A DNA stretch of 64,000 bases from Ectothiorhodospira marina (GCF_900109495.1 NZ_FOAA01000006.1:1-64000); one strand, 5' to 3'. Shown: positions 1 to 8,642, numbered from the stretch's first letter. The notes: a model not told the origin generated them from the sequence alone. Program-made: numbers and translations.

Positions 1-237
1 TTCATACCGGCACACCCCTCTATTGCTTGAGATCGTGCCGGTGATGATGTGGGATTAGCGGGGACTATGGAATATGGGGGCTACCGGACGGATACAAGCA
101 GGCCAGGTCCAGGTTCCGTACGAATTCCAGCGGGGTGGGAATCAGATGCTGAAGATCGCAAAAGTCGAACAAAGCCATGCAGCCGATAGCGGGAAGGGCG
201 CGGTGGCGGGCTGACGTCGACTGCCGAGGAGGTGACT
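1..237. other. Non-coding or degraded left edge
   Basis: No recognisable gene. A 46-codon frame runs on the + strand from 74 to 214 but has no family resemblance and no clear ribosome binding site, so I do not call it. The stretch lies directly upstream of the PfpI relic and may contain its former promoter; I see no convincing -35/-10 pair. Confidence 0.4.
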
Positions 238-509
238 ATGAATTTTGGCGTTCTTATATTCAATCAGGTCGAGGAACTCGACTTTGTTGGGCCGTGGGAG
301 ATGCTCACGACCAAGGCGGCAACATATGGTCATCTGCCGGCGTCTCTGCTGCGGCTGGCACCGTTCTCATGCTGGCATTTATTGCCAGCGTTGACGGTGA
401 AGAGGCCGCGGGGAAAGTACAATTGGCTTCAGAATATTATCCCTCGTCGGTCAAATACGGCGGTTTTGAGAATCACCCCAAAGTGCCTGCTTATGTCAAA
501 AACGCCTAA
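238..509 (+). pseudogene. Relic of a DJ-1/PfpI family protein (isonitrile-hydratase-like)
   Basis: The start is well preserved: AGGAGG lies just upstream of the ATG at 238 and the first about 28 residues (MNFGVLIFNQVEELDFVGPW) match the N-terminus of PfpI/DJ-1 glutamine-amidotransferase-like proteins. From about 318 the homology continues in a different frame with the family's C-terminal part (SSAGVSAAAG, then GEEAAGKVQLASEYYPS), ending near 509. The middle of the protein, including the nucleophile-elbow cysteine region, is missing. About 90 residues remain of a family of about 200-230. A deletion plus frameshift has therefore inactivated it. Family members include cyclohexyl-isocyanide hydratase and regulators, but no activity can be expected here. 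Confidence 0.75.
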
Positions 510-604
510 CGCTCTAGCGGAGCACTGGAACCTGTCCAGTACTCAACGGGTGCCTGAATGTGGTGATTTCTTTGTACCGCCACAACTCACCCCGGAGGGC
601 AAAG

Positions 605-771
605 CCGGGCACGTTCAGGGTGAGCGGCGACCACCAGGTGGTGTATCGCCCGGCCAGTTCGATCCCCCAGTAGATGACGGTCAGTACCAGCTGGATCATG
701 CCGGGCAGGAACATCAGCCGATGCGGGGCGGTGCTGTAGTGGTGCCAGGTCTGTTTCATTAAGGTAGGCAT
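605..771 (-). pseudogene. N-terminal relic of an NnrS-like membrane protein
   Basis: Reading minus from 771, about 55 residues (TWHHYSTAPHRLMFLPG followed by a hydrophobic helix and WWSPLTLNVP) resemble the N-terminus of NnrS-family heme/copper membrane proteins, which are associated with nitric oxide and denitrification stress. After about 607 the resemblance stops and the frame runs into unrelated sequence, so the remaining roughly 350 residues with most of the predicted helices are gone. An FNR/DNR-type palindrome lies 80 bp upstream, as expected for an NO- or oxygen-controlled nnrS. The identification rests on a short segment, so another polytopic membrane family remains possible. Confidence 0.5.
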
Positions 772-850
772 GCGGGCACCGTAGGCAGGGAGTTAAAGGG
801 GAGGGTCAGATATCGTGGAGGATTGTCGCGAGTCTCTGACCCGGCAGCCC

Positions 851-864
851 TTGACCTTGGTCAA
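851..864 (-). promoter_or_regulatory. FNR/DNR-type operator upstream of the nnrS relic
   Basis: TTGACCTTGGTCAA has the symmetric half-sites TTGAC-N4-GTCAA, the form bound by CRP/FNR-family NO and anaerobiosis regulators (DNR/NNR). It lies about 80 bp upstream of the relic start at 771. The match is visible in the sequence; that it once controlled the relic is inferred. Confidence 0.6.
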
Positions 865-949
865 TCCTGCTGAGTACCAAGGCGGGGCCCTCCTCCGGGC
901 CAATAATCCGGGCGGGCCCTGTCACTCGTTGCGCCGCGACGGGAATAAG

Positions 950-1140
950 ATGTCCGCCAGGGTGGGCGATGTGCGGGTCGCGCCCACGATCACCGTGCGT
1001 ATCAGCGGCTGCTCCCGGCCGTTACAACCTGTACCTGGGCGCCGGCTTTGACGGCTCGCGGCTCAACCGACTGGCGCTGGATAACGCCAACGAGGCCGAC
1101 ATCCTGGAATACCTGGATGGGGCCTTAAGCCACGTCCTGC
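950..1140 (+). pseudogene. C-terminal relic of a sulfite reductase hemoprotein (CysI-like)
   Basis: Two pieces in different frames match the end of assimilatory sulfite/nitrite reductase hemoproteins. The first (about 950-1012) ends TITVRISGC, the start of the cysteine motif region. The second (about 1011-1140) reads APGRYNLYLGAGFDGSRLNR and then ILEYLDGALSHVL, equivalent to the NLYLGG...ILASLDELI end of CysI. About 15 residues normally between them, carrying NGCARP and the following segment, are missing at the join, where GGCTGC and GCTCCC overlap. The rest of the roughly 550-residue protein is absent. This is a dead fragment. Confidence 0.7.
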
Positions 1141-1170
1141 TCAGTTCCGCTCCAGTGCCAGGGCCACCCC

Positions 1171-1260
1171 CTGGCCGCCCCCAATGGGAAAAGGGGTCTG
1201 TCCCCTTTATTTCTCCTGGCCGCCCCCAATGGGAAAAGGGGTCTGTCCCCTTTATTTCTC
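1171..1260. repeat. Perfect 45-bp tandem duplication of a REP-like palindromic element
   Basis: Units 1171-1215 and 1216-1260 are identical over 45 bp. Each holds the hairpin AAAGGGG-TCTGT-CCCCTTT (first copy stem 1190-1196/1202-1208; second 1235-1241/1247-1253). Read on the minus strand the hairpin is followed by a short T run, so it can terminate the diguanylate cyclase transcript. The TAA stop of that gene (1252-1254) lies inside the second hairpin. The core resembles REP-type GGGGACAGACCCC repeats common in gammaproteobacteria, which are mobilised by RAYT transposases. No transposase lies in the window. Confidence 0.85.
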
Positions 1261-2382
1261 GGGGGCAGGGGGCACGTCGTTGGCGGAACGCACACAATTC
1301 TTGCCTGCTCGTTTGGCCAGATAGACGCTGTCGTCCGCCAGTTTGATGAGGTCATCCGGGTCTTTCATGGCTGGGCTGCGCACGGCGACGCCAATGCTGG
1401 CGCTGCCCTGCCAGGCATCATGGCCCGTGGGGACCCTCAGGGCGGCCACCGCATCCTTGATCTGCTCGGCGATGTGCATGGCGCCCTGATACGGGGTGGC
1501 CGGGCAGAGGACCAGAAACTCATCGCCGCCCAGCCGGCAGACGATGTCATCGTTGCGAAGCGCGTGCTGCAAGGTCCTGGCCAGTTCGATCAGTACCCGA
1601 TCACCGGCCTCATGACCGTGGGTATCATTCACTTCCTTGAAGTGATCCGCGTCGATCATCATGCAGGCCAGGGGTTTCCCCAATCGGTCGGACTCTTCCC
1701 ACAGGGCCTCCAGGTGCTGCATGGCGTGGCGCCGGTTGGGCAGGCCGGTGAGCACATCCGTGCGCGACAGCACTTCCAGCTGGCGATTGGCCTCCGAGAG
1801 TTCAAGGGTGCGGGCGGCCACCCGGGCCTCGAGGGACTGATTGAGATGATCCAGTTGTCGGTTGCGTTCCGATACCTGGGCAAACAGGTGGCTTACGGCG
1901 GTCAGTAGCGGCTCGATGTATTCATGGCTGGCCTTTTCCACGTCGGCATAGGCGGCTTCGGGGGCGACGCCCTTGCGTATTGCCTCGATCTGCCGGGCCA
2001 TGTGCTGATCCTGGCCCAGGATGTGAAAGGCCAACCAGTGGACCAGGTAGTCAAGAAGATGTTTGCCAGCCAGGGGGTTGTCTTGAATGAGGGACTCATG
2101 CAGCCGGGTGACTTCCTCGAGAAAGTCGCGGTGCATCTGGATATGGGCATCCACATGGCGAGTATCAAGGTTCATGGTCACCATCAGCCCTTCCTCTTCC
2201 CTGAAATGGTAGCCGGCGTAATCCACCAGCTGCCCGTAGAGTGTTTCCAGGTCCTCACGATGAATCTTGTTGGTTCCCAGCAAGTTACCCAGGCGGTTGA
2301 TGAGTTCGACCAGGTGTTGATGCTGCTCATCGACGGCCGACAGGCCGGTAACAAAGTTGGCGTTCCACTGGAATGCGCGCAT
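1252..2382 (-). CDS. Bacteriohemerythrin-GGDEF diguanylate cyclase
   Basis: A 376-residue soluble protein. Residues 1-135 form a bacteriohemerythrin domain with the di-iron pattern H59-x3-E63, H80-x3-H84, H120-x4-D125 plus an N-terminal HQH at 21-23. A helical linker (about 140-205) leads to a GGDEF domain with intact GGDEF at 285-289 and an inhibitory I-site RNDD at 276-279, exactly five residues before it. It should therefore make c-di-GMP, with feedback inhibition, under control of O2 or redox binding at the iron site, as in the characterised Vibrio hemerythrin cyclase. The last two codons and the stop come from the REP-like repeat. It follows the chemosensory operon on the same strand, about 500 bp away. 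Confidence 0.92.
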   Translation of the reverse strand: MRAFQWNANFVTGLSAVDEQHQHLVELINRLGNLLGTNKIHREDLETLYGQLVDYAGYHFREEEGLMVTMNLDTRHVDAHIQMHRDFLEEVTRLHESLIQDNPLAGKHLLDYLVHWLAFHILGQDQHMARQIEAIRKGVAPEAAYADVEKASHEYIEPLLTAVSHLFAQVSERNRQLDHLNQSLEARVAARTLELSEANRQLEVLSRTDVLTGLPNRRHAMQHLEALWEESDRLGKPLACMMIDADHFKEVNDTHGHEAGDRVLIELARTLQHALRNDDIVCRLGGDEFLVLCPATPYQGAMHIAEQIKDAVAALRVPTGHDAWQGSASIGVAVRSPAMKDPDDLIKLADDSVYLAKRAGKNCVRSANDVPPAPEK

Positions 2383-2886
2383 GGGAAGGGGCCCCCTTTA
2401 ATGGAACCGGAGCGCTGCTGGAAAGACGCGCGCTGGAGGAAGATCAATCGGGTACTGCCTGTCCATGATACATCGTTGACATCCTCCCCCGCCTAACTCT
2501 AATGCATCAAGGTGGTGAGGCACCCCCTAAGTCGACCCGCCACCATTCACTCGTACCCCGGATTGCTTGGCATGGCCTGAAACAGTCATGGACAGCGAAC
2601 GTTAAAAAGAGCCGTCGATTTCCGGCGGGCCGTCGAATGACAGCGCCCTTGGCGACAGCACATCTTCAATGATAGTGCGTCAGCGCCAGGTAGTCAGCAT
2701 GGATATCAGCCCGATTCACCACCGGGTCATCGGCCGTTTCAGGCCCATGTGGCAGATATCGAGACCCTGCCCCAGGGTGAGCTAGAGGAGTACATGGCGC
2801 GCTGTCAGGCCGTGGTGGTGGGGCGCCTTCGTTTCTTGCGGCTGGAGTGGTGAGTCGGCAAAGATCATCCTGGGCATACCCAGGCT
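2383..2886. other. 504-bp gap with relic sequence only
   Basis: No intact gene. The + strand at 2474-2496 (GTTGACATCCTCCCCCGCC) resembles the conserved terminal sequence of IS200/IS605-IS1341 elements, but no tnpA or tnpB is present. An open + frame ends at 2853 with a 37-codon tail (ETLPQGELEEYMARCQAVVV) that looks protein-like but matches nothing I recognise. The region probably holds the remains of deleted genes plus the promoter of the hemerythrin cyclase, which I could not place. Confidence 0.4.
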
Positions 2887-3678
2887 TCAGGGCGCGTTCT
2901 GCATGCGTTGTTCGATGAGTCCGAAGACCATCTTGTAATCCTCATTGCCACGGCTGCGTGGTGCATACAGCCGGATGGGCTGCCCAGCCGCAAAGGACTC
3001 TGCCAGCTTGATGTCGTTGCGAATCCCCCCCAGTACTCGATCCTTGCCGAACTGCCGGGCCACCTGATCATGAACGGCCTGATGTTGTCTGATCCGCATG
3101 TCCAGCATGACGGGCAGTACCCCCATGAGACGTAGGTTGGCATTGCTGCGCATGGCGACTTTGAAAAAGACCTTCGACAGTTGCCGGACCCCTTCGCCAG
3201 CCAGTGGGTGTGGCATAAATGGAATGACGGCCCAGTGAGCGGCCGCCAGGGCATTGAGCAGGAGCTGGTCCAGGGAAGGAGGGGAGTCGATGACAACCTG
3301 ATCGTAGCGGGAGATTACTTCCGGATTTGCCATAGCCCGGGCTAGCACCTGCTCATCATTGGGTGTGCTGCCGTGCTGGAAATCCGGATTGGCGGGGGTC
3401 AGATCCAGGCCCGGACAGCAGGTGGGATACCGCGCTTCCAGAAGGCTGATGCCGTTGTCCTGGAAGATGTGGTGTGCCGTGGGCCGACCCGGGGAGGGGG
3501 TGACGCCAAGACCCAGGGCACAATGCCCCTGGGTGTCCATATCAATCAACAGAGTACGGCGACCTGTCGCGGCGAATTCCGCCGCCAGGTTGACTGCTGT
3601 GGTGGTCTTGCCGGTTCCCCCCTTGCGATTACTAACCACCAGTACGGTGGGGCCGGTCCTGCTGCCTGCCGTGCTCAT
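2887..3678 (-). CDS. ParA-like ATPase of the chemosensory operon
   Basis: A 263-residue ParA/MinD-type ATPase. The deviant Walker A is KGGTGKTTTAVN (about residues 19-30), with LLIDMDTQGHCALGLGV as Walker A' and VVIDSPPSLDQLLLNAL as the switch II/Walker B region. It is the last gene of the chemosensory operon, 35 bp after the membrane MCP gene. In other bacteria, ParA homologues encoded with che genes (ParC in Vibrio, PpfA in Rhodobacter) position or segregate chemoreceptor arrays rather than chromosomes, and there is no ParB next to this gene. That role is an inference from context. Confidence 0.88.
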   Translation of the reverse strand: MSTAGSRTGPTVLVVSNRKGGTGKTTTAVNLAAEFAATGRRTLLIDMDTQGHCALGLGVTPSPGRPTAHHIFQDNGISLLEARYPTCCPGLDLTPANPDFQHGSTPNDEQVLARAMANPEVISRYDQVVIDSPPSLDQLLLNALAAAHWAVIPFMPHPLAGEGVRQLSKVFFKVAMRSNANLRLMGVLPVMLDMRIRQHQAVHDQVARQFGKDRVLGGIRNDIKLAESFAAGQPIRLYAPRSRGNEDYKMVFGLIEQRMQNAP

Positions 3679-3713
3679 TAGCTTTGCGTTTTCTTAAGGG
3701 CTGATGCGTGGCA

Positions 3714-4988
3714 TCAGAATAGCTCAATATTCGGACCAGCATCGGTGGCGTTTGTCTTATTCCGATTGCCGGGGTGACTATGCCGGGATTCATCCTCCAG
3801 GTAACGGGCCAGTAACTGCTGCAGATCCTCTGTGAGTCCTTTGAAACCTATTGGCGAATGTTCTACGTCGGCGTAGAGCTGGCAGCGTTCCGCCAGGGTA
3901 TCGGTCATGCGGGTCAGTCGTTGGCCCTCGACATCCTGATACTGCATCAGGCCCAGCATGTCGGAAATCTCCTCTGCCAGCTCGGTGTTGTGCTGGGTGA
4001 CCACGGAAAACAGGCTCTTGTAGAACTGACGCATCTCCTCGTAACTGTTCTGCAGCTTCTGGAAGGCATCGACCACCTGGGTGGCCTTCTCCAGATGGTG
4101 CTGGGAATCGCCGAGGTTGCTGTCAACCAGGCTGCTTTCCACTGCTGCCAGGGCTTGACTGAGACCGGACTCGATGGTGTCGGCGGCTGTTGAGGCGCGG
4201 TTAGCCAGGGCGCGTACCTCGGTGGCTACGACGGCAAACCCGCGCCCTGATTCTCCAGCCCGGGCAGCTTCGATGGCGGCGTTCAGGGCCAGCAGGTTGG
4301 TCTGTTGGCTGATCTCCTTGATGGATGTCGCCAGCCCCTCCAACTGCTTGACCTCCTGGAGAATATGGTGGATCACCTCGGCGTCCTGGCGGATCTTGTC
4401 CGGCAGTTCGCGGACGAAACCGGCGATCTTGTTCATGTCCTCCACACCCTGTTGGATGTCTACCGCCATGGTGGAGGCATTGTCACTGGAGTTTTGGAGG
4501 TACTCCAGTAGCTTTCCGGCTGCCTGGTTAAGCCGGCCGGTCCGTTCGATGATGCCCAGGGTGGATGTCTCGCTCTCCTGCAGGTTTTGCTGCAGGAAAC
4601 CCTGAAAGGCCTGATCCATGTCGGCCGTGGCATGCATGGCGCTGCGGCTGGCCTGTAGCTGCGTTTCAGTTTTCACGAGTTCCCTGTCCAGTTCTTCCAG
4701 GGTGCGGCACAAGGAGCCGGCGTTGCGATAACTGATGCGAAAGAACACCAGCCCAGCGAGGAAATTGGTGCCCAGCAGGGCAATGGCGACGAGCGCCGCC
4801 AATGCCGCTGCTTCACTGATGCCCAGCCACTGGGATAACTGTGTTGGCAGTTCATGGGTGTAATACACCATGAGGGACAGTAGCAGGGTGCCCAGAACGG
4901 TGGAGATGGCCATGTTACGACGCAGGCTGCGGGCCTGCTGCACCGATGCTTCGGCCAGTTTTCGGCGCTGCTCCGTCAAGACTGTCAT
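3714..4988 (-). CDS. Short membrane-anchored methyl-accepting chemotaxis protein
   Basis: A 424-residue receptor with two transmembrane helices near the N-terminus (about 25-42 and 58-82) separated by only a small loop, so it has no real periplasmic ligand domain. The cytoplasmic coiled coil carries the conserved hairpin tip [19 protein letters not shown] and then [15 protein letters not shown]. It may sense membrane or redox state, or signal through partners. I chose the ATG at 4988, which has GAAGGA six bases upstream; an ATG at 5006 would overlap the stop of the preceding cheY. It is the tenth gene of the operon. Confidence 0.88.
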   Translation of the reverse strand: MTVLTEQRRKLAEASVQQARSLRRNMAISTVLGTLLLSLMVYYTHELPTQLSQWLGISEAAALAALVAIALLGTNFLAGLVFFRISYRNAGSLCRTLEELDRELVKTETQLQASRSAMHATADMDQAFQGFLQQNLQESETSTLGIIERTGRLNQAAGKLLEYLQNSSDNASTMAVDIQQGVEDMNKIAGFVRELPDKIRQDAEVIHHILQEVKQLEGLATSIKEISQQTNLLALNAAIEAARAGESGRGFAVVATEVRALANRASTAADTIESGLSQALAAVESSLVDSNLGDSQHHLEKATQVVDAFQKLQNSYEEMRQFYKSLFSVVTQHNTELAEEISDMLGLMQYQDVEGQRLTRMTDTLAERCQLYADVEHSPIGFKGLTEDLQQLLARYLEDESRHSHPGNRNKTNATDAGPNIELF

Positions 4989-4998
4989 GAGGCGTCCT

Positions 4999-5373
4999 TC
5001 AGGCACCGGGCAAGACTTGTTTGATGACCTTGACCAGGTCAGCCCCGCTTACCGGTTTGAGCAACCATCCAGTGGCACCCAATTTCTTGGCTTCGTCCCG
5101 CTTGGCCTGCTGGCTTTCCGTGGTGAGTGCCAGGATAGGGGTAAAGCGCATGCCGGGCAGGGTCCGGGCATGACGGATGAAATCAATGCCGCCCATGCGG
5201 GGCATGTTGATGTCGGTGATGATCAGGTCTGGTTTGATGCCTGTCTTGAGTTTGTCCAACGCCTGCTGGCCGTCGTGGGCCGTCTCCACGGTAAAGCCAG
5301 CGATCTGCAGGCTGGTCTTCAGGCTCATGACCATGGTCACTGAATCATCCACCACAAGGATGGTCTTGGGCAT
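4999..5373 (-). CDS. CheY-like single-domain response regulator (second copy)
   Basis: 124 residues, a lone receiver domain: acidic pair in ILVVDDS, phospho-acceptor Asp in [13 protein letters not shown], and the conserved switch Thr and Lys ([16 protein letters not shown]). The start at 5373 has AGAGGAA about eight bases upstream, whereas upstream in-frame starts would run into the STAS gene. It is one of two CheYs in the operon. With no output domain it presumably acts through protein contact, for example on a motor or as a phosphate sink. Confidence 0.9.
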   Translation of the reverse strand: MPKTILVVDDSVTMVMSLKTSLQIAGFTVETAHDGQQALDKLKTGIKPDLIITDINMPRMGGIDFIRHARTLPGMRFTPILALTTESQQAKRDEAKKLGATGWLLKPVSGADLVKVIKQVLPGA

Positions 5374-5377
5374 GAAA

Positions 5378-5620
5378 TCATTCCTCTTGATTGAGTGCGT
5401 GCTTGAGCCAGTCCGCCAGGAGGGCATCATCAGGCCAGTTGGTAATGCGGGGGGGGCTGGCCATCAGTACCTGCAGATTGGCGGCATGCAGATGCGTGCA
5501 TTCGGCCAGATCCACCGCGCCGCCGGGATTCTTGAGCAGCCACTCGAGCAGGATCTCGGCGTCCTCGACTCCCAGTATGTCACTGATCCGCAGAGTGTCA
5601 TCGTGGATTTCGATGCCCAT
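5378..5620 (-). CDS. STAS-domain (anti-anti-sigma-like) protein
   Basis: 80 residues with a STAS-type fold signature: a central ILLEWLLKNPGGAVDLAECTHLHAANLQVL where the usual phosphorylatable Ser/Thr position reads THLHAA. The start ATG (5620) shares one base with the cheA stop (TAATG), and the gene ends four bases before the second cheY, so it is translationally coupled to the kinase. STAS proteins in che operons are found in several lineages but their role is poorly understood. A scaffold or regulatory partner of CheA is possible; no function is established from sequence. Confidence 0.8.
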   Translation of the reverse strand: MGIEIHDDTLRISDILGVEDAEILLEWLLKNPGGAVDLAECTHLHAANLQVLMASPPRITNWPDDALLADWLKHALNQEE

Positions 5621-8268
5621 TACAGCAGCTCCCGGGGATTGAGGACCAGCAGTACTGAGCCGTCCCCCAGCAGGGCGGAGCCGGCATAGCCCTGCAGGTT
5701 GCCGAGGAATCCGGCCAGGGGTTTGAGGATGATATCCACGGTTTCGCGACAGTCATCCACGATGATGCCGAGAAAATCATTTTCGATACGCACCACCACC
5801 ACAGCCAGTTCGCCATCTTCGTTGGGGACCTGAGCTTCGTCCAGGCCCAGCAGGTCGTTGAGTGTCACCAGGGGCACTACCCGGTCGCGCAGAACCGTGG
5901 CCGTCTGGTGCTTGATGCGTTGGATGTTGGTCTGTGCTATCTGCACGGTTTCTGCAACCGCATCCATGGCGACCCCAAAGCGCTGTCCGGCGGAAACGAT
6001 GACCATTACGTTAGTCACGGCCATGGACAGGGGCAGTGAAAGCCGCAGTCGGGTTCCCTCGCCGGGCTGGCTCTTCAGGTCGATGCTGCCGTTGACCCGT
6101 GCCACCGCCGTGCGCACTACATCCATGCCAACGCCACGTCCGGACAGGTCGGACACTTGCCCGGCCGTTGAAAAACCCGGGGCAAAGATCAGATTCAGTG
6201 CTTCCTGATCCGTCAGCCGCTCTAGTGTTTGTTCGTCAATGATACCCTTTTCATAGGCTTTCCGGCGGATCACCGTGGGATCGATGCCGCGACCGTCGTC
6301 GGCGATCTCGATCACCACCCGGTCCGATTCGGAGCGGGCCCTGATGGTGAGGCGGCCTGCGGCGGGCTTCCCGGCAGCGCGACGTTCCTCTGGTGTTTCC
6401 AGGCCATGATCCAGGCTGTTGCGGATGATGTGAACCAGGGGGTCGGCCAGGGACTCGATGACGTTCTTGTCCGCCTCCGTTTCCTCGCCTTCCAGTATCA
6501 GCCGCACCTCCTTGCCCAGTTTATGGGCGGTATCCCTGACCAGACGCGGGAAACGCTGGAAGACGAAGGATACCGGCAGCAGCCGGACCTGCATGATGGC
6601 GTCCTGCATTTCATCGGCGATGCGATTGAGGGTGGAGTACTGCCCCCTGATCTCCCGGGACAGTTCCCGCACTCCGAACACATTTTCAGCCCGGGCGGCC
6701 AGATAGGGCAGGGCATTCTTGGCCACGATCATCTCGCCAATGAGGTTCATCAGGCGGTCAATCTTGGCCTGATCCACTTTGATGGCACTGGGGCCGGCAT
6801 GGGCGTCTTCCATGCGCCGACCGAACTTGCGAGTTTCACCAGCACTGGTCGCTGTGTCTGAGGGCGCGGCGGGGGGCACGGTTGCGGCGATGGGGGGCGC
6901 AGCCAGTACCGTATTGGCCTCGGCCGCCGATGGCAGGGCCTGGTCGGCCAGCCATCGGGCCAGGGGAGTGGATTGATTCCGCTCCAGCGCAGCCTGCAGG
7001 GCCTCATCCAGACCTTCAATGAGCGTGAGTTGTCCCACGTGGGTAAAGGCGGCCCGCAGGCTGGCGGCGATTGCCCGCAGACGTCCCGGTAGCCAGGGCG
7101 GTACATCGGTCAGGGCGAGAATTTCGGCCTGGGTCGCGATGATGCCGGCGATGGGATCGCTCATGTCCCTCATATTTGGTGCAAGGGAGGATGGGGCGGC
7201 GGCATTTGCGGCGTCGGTGTCGATACCTGCTCCGTGGCGGATGTCGTCCAGCAACTGTTGTTGCAGCGGGACATCGTCCGGACGGGTTTCCATTACCAGA
7301 AGCAGCCAGCGCAGTGCCGAGGCCACCCTTAATTTGGGTGATGACAGTTCCAGCAGGAGGCGACTGGCCTGAATCAGGCCTTCATGATCACCGGATTGCA
7401 GGTGTTCCGTGGCGGTTTGTAGATATTCAGCGGCGGGGATGCTGTCATGGGCATCCCCTGTGGGTATGGCCAGTGCCGCCGGGGAAAGAGAGCTGAGCTG
7501 CACTTGGTCGGGGATATAGCGGAAGTGTCCTGTCAGCCCCTGCAGGTCCATCGGGACAATGGATTCAAAGTGCAGCAGGCAGCGGTAGGCATCCAGGGTT
7601 TCAGGGGCGGGCCAAGGTTCCCGGGCAGTCACCCGGCGCCAGAGGGGGGCGGGGAGCTGGGTGATCTGATAGAACGGATCTTCCCCCTTGAAGAAGCAGT
7701 CTTCCTCAGGCTGATAGCTCATCCAGGAACAAGCTTGTCCCTGGATTATCTGGCGGTATGCCTCCATGCGCGCAGCTTCGGGGATTTGCGCCTCTGCGCA
7801 TGAAGCCATTGCTGGATCTCGTGCCAGCAAGGTTTCGGGAGCGGGTGTTGCGGTATCTTCCTGTGTGGCCTGGGCCGTGATCAACTGCCGCAGTGAGTCG
7901 GTCAGTACCATGGCGGCTGCGGTGCGCTCCGTGTCGGCCGGCAGGCTAGCGTCTCCGCCGTCGAGAATCTCATCCAGTAGGGCAGAGATAAAATCCATGG
8001 CTTCAAGCAGTTGATCGGCAAGCGACTGCGAATAGCCGATTCGGCTATCCCTGACCGCATCCATCAGATCCTCGGCGCCGTGCAGTACCCGGGTCATCTC
8101 GGGGAAGTCGAACAGGCCGCTGTTGCCTTTGAGGGTATGCACCAGTCGGAACAGTTCATTCATGAGTTCATGATCAGCCGGGGCGTTTTCCAGCTGCAGG
8201 AGTCGTTCGCCGATGGACTGGATGGTGTCTCTTGATTCGCTGATGAACTGATCCAGTAACGGATTCAT
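5620..8268 (-). CDS. cheA: Chemotaxis histidine kinase CheA
   Basis: 882 residues. An N-terminal Hpt domain has the phospho-accepting H44 in RLVHTLKGNSG. A long region of about 330 residues (roughly 150-480) separates it from the dimerisation helices (KIDRLMNLIGEMIVAKN). The ATPase has N-box IIRNSLDHGLE, G1 DDGRGID and G2 GRGVGMDVV, and a CheW-like domain closes the protein. There is only one Hpt domain and no receiver. The linker is much longer than the roughly 130-residue P2 region of enteric CheA and is rich in Pro and Ala; I recognise no domain in it. It overlaps cheY upstream by four bases (ATGA). Confidence 0.95.
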   Translation of the reverse strand: MNPLLDQFISESRDTIQSIGERLLQLENAPADHELMNELFRLVHTLKGNSGLFDFPEMTRVLHGAEDLMDAVRDSRIGYSQSLADQLLEAMDFISALLDEILDGGDASLPADTERTAAAMVLTDSLRQLITAQATQEDTATPAPETLLARDPAMASCAEAQIPEAARMEAYRQIIQGQACSWMSYQPEEDCFFKGEDPFYQITQLPAPLWRRVTAREPWPAPETLDAYRCLLHFESIVPMDLQGLTGHFRYIPDQVQLSSLSPAALAIPTGDAHDSIPAAEYLQTATEHLQSGDHEGLIQASRLLLELSSPKLRVASALRWLLLVMETRPDDVPLQQQLLDDIRHGAGIDTDAANAAAPSSLAPNMRDMSDPIAGIIATQAEILALTDVPPWLPGRLRAIAASLRAAFTHVGQLTLIEGLDEALQAALERNQSTPLARWLADQALPSAAEANTVLAAPPIAATVPPAAPSDTATSAGETRKFGRRMEDAHAGPSAIKVDQAKIDRLMNLIGEMIVAKNALPYLAARAENVFGVRELSREIRGQYSTLNRIADEMQDAIMQVRLLPVSFVFQRFPRLVRDTAHKLGKEVRLILEGEETEADKNVIESLADPLVHIIRNSLDHGLETPEERRAAGKPAAGRLTIRARSESDRVVIEIADDGRGIDPTVIRRKAYEKGIIDEQTLERLTDQEALNLIFAPGFSTAGQVSDLSGRGVGMDVVRTAVARVNGSIDLKSQPGEGTRLRLSLPLSMAVTNVMVIVSAGQRFGVAMDAVAETVQIAQTNIQRIKHQTATVLRDRVVPLVTLNDLLGLDEAQVPNEDGELAVVVVRIENDFLGIIVDDCRETVDIILKPLAGFLGNLQGYAGSALLGDGSVLLVLNPRELL

Positions 8269-8642
8269 GACGGATGCCCCTCTCCGAGCAGGCCCCTTAC
8301 CTGTGGCAGTAGCTGTTCGGGCCTGATCGGCTTGATGATGTAGAGGTTGGCACCGGCGACCAGGGCGGCCTCACGGTCCCTGGGGGATGACTCGGTAGAA
8401 ATCATGATGGCCGGTGCCTGCGGGATATCCTTTTCGCGCAGTGCCTTGAGAAAGCCGTAGCCGTCCAGCTTGGGCATGTTGATATCCACCAGATAGAGAT
8501 CGAATGGACCATCCGCTTCCAGTTTCTCCAGGGCCTCCAGGCCGTTGATGGCCTCGGTGACGGCGAAGCCGGCCTGTTCGAGGATTTCACGGTGATAGAG
8601 CCTGACCGTGGCTGCGTCATCTATGACGAGAATGCGTTTCAT
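8265..8642 (-). CDS. CheY-like response regulator (first copy)
   Basis: 125 residues forming a single receiver: ILVIDDAATVRLYHREIL, phospho-acceptor Asp in LYLVDINMPKLDGYGF, and C-terminal IIKPIRPEQLL. Four-base overlaps with cheR (upstream) and cheA (downstream) show tight translational coupling, so this is probably the direct phosphoacceptor of the neighbouring CheA. It differs clearly from the second CheY downstream, so the two probably have different partners. Confidence 0.92.
   Translation of the reverse strand: MKRILVIDDAATVRLYHREILEQAGFAVTEAINGLEALEKLEADGPFDLYLVDINMPKLDGYGFLKALREKDIPQAPAIMISTESSPRDREAALVAGANLYIIKPIRPEQLLPQVRGLLGEGHPS

Noticed and set aside
74-214. 46-codon frame at the left edge
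   Set aside because: No ribosome binding site or family resemblance.
2474-2496. IS200/IS605 insertion
   Set aside because: Only a short end-like sequence remains. Without a second end, a transposase or TnpB it cannot be called as an element.
2740-2853. 37-codon frame as a gene
   Set aside because: No start codon with a ribosome binding site and no homology; treated as possible relic sequence.
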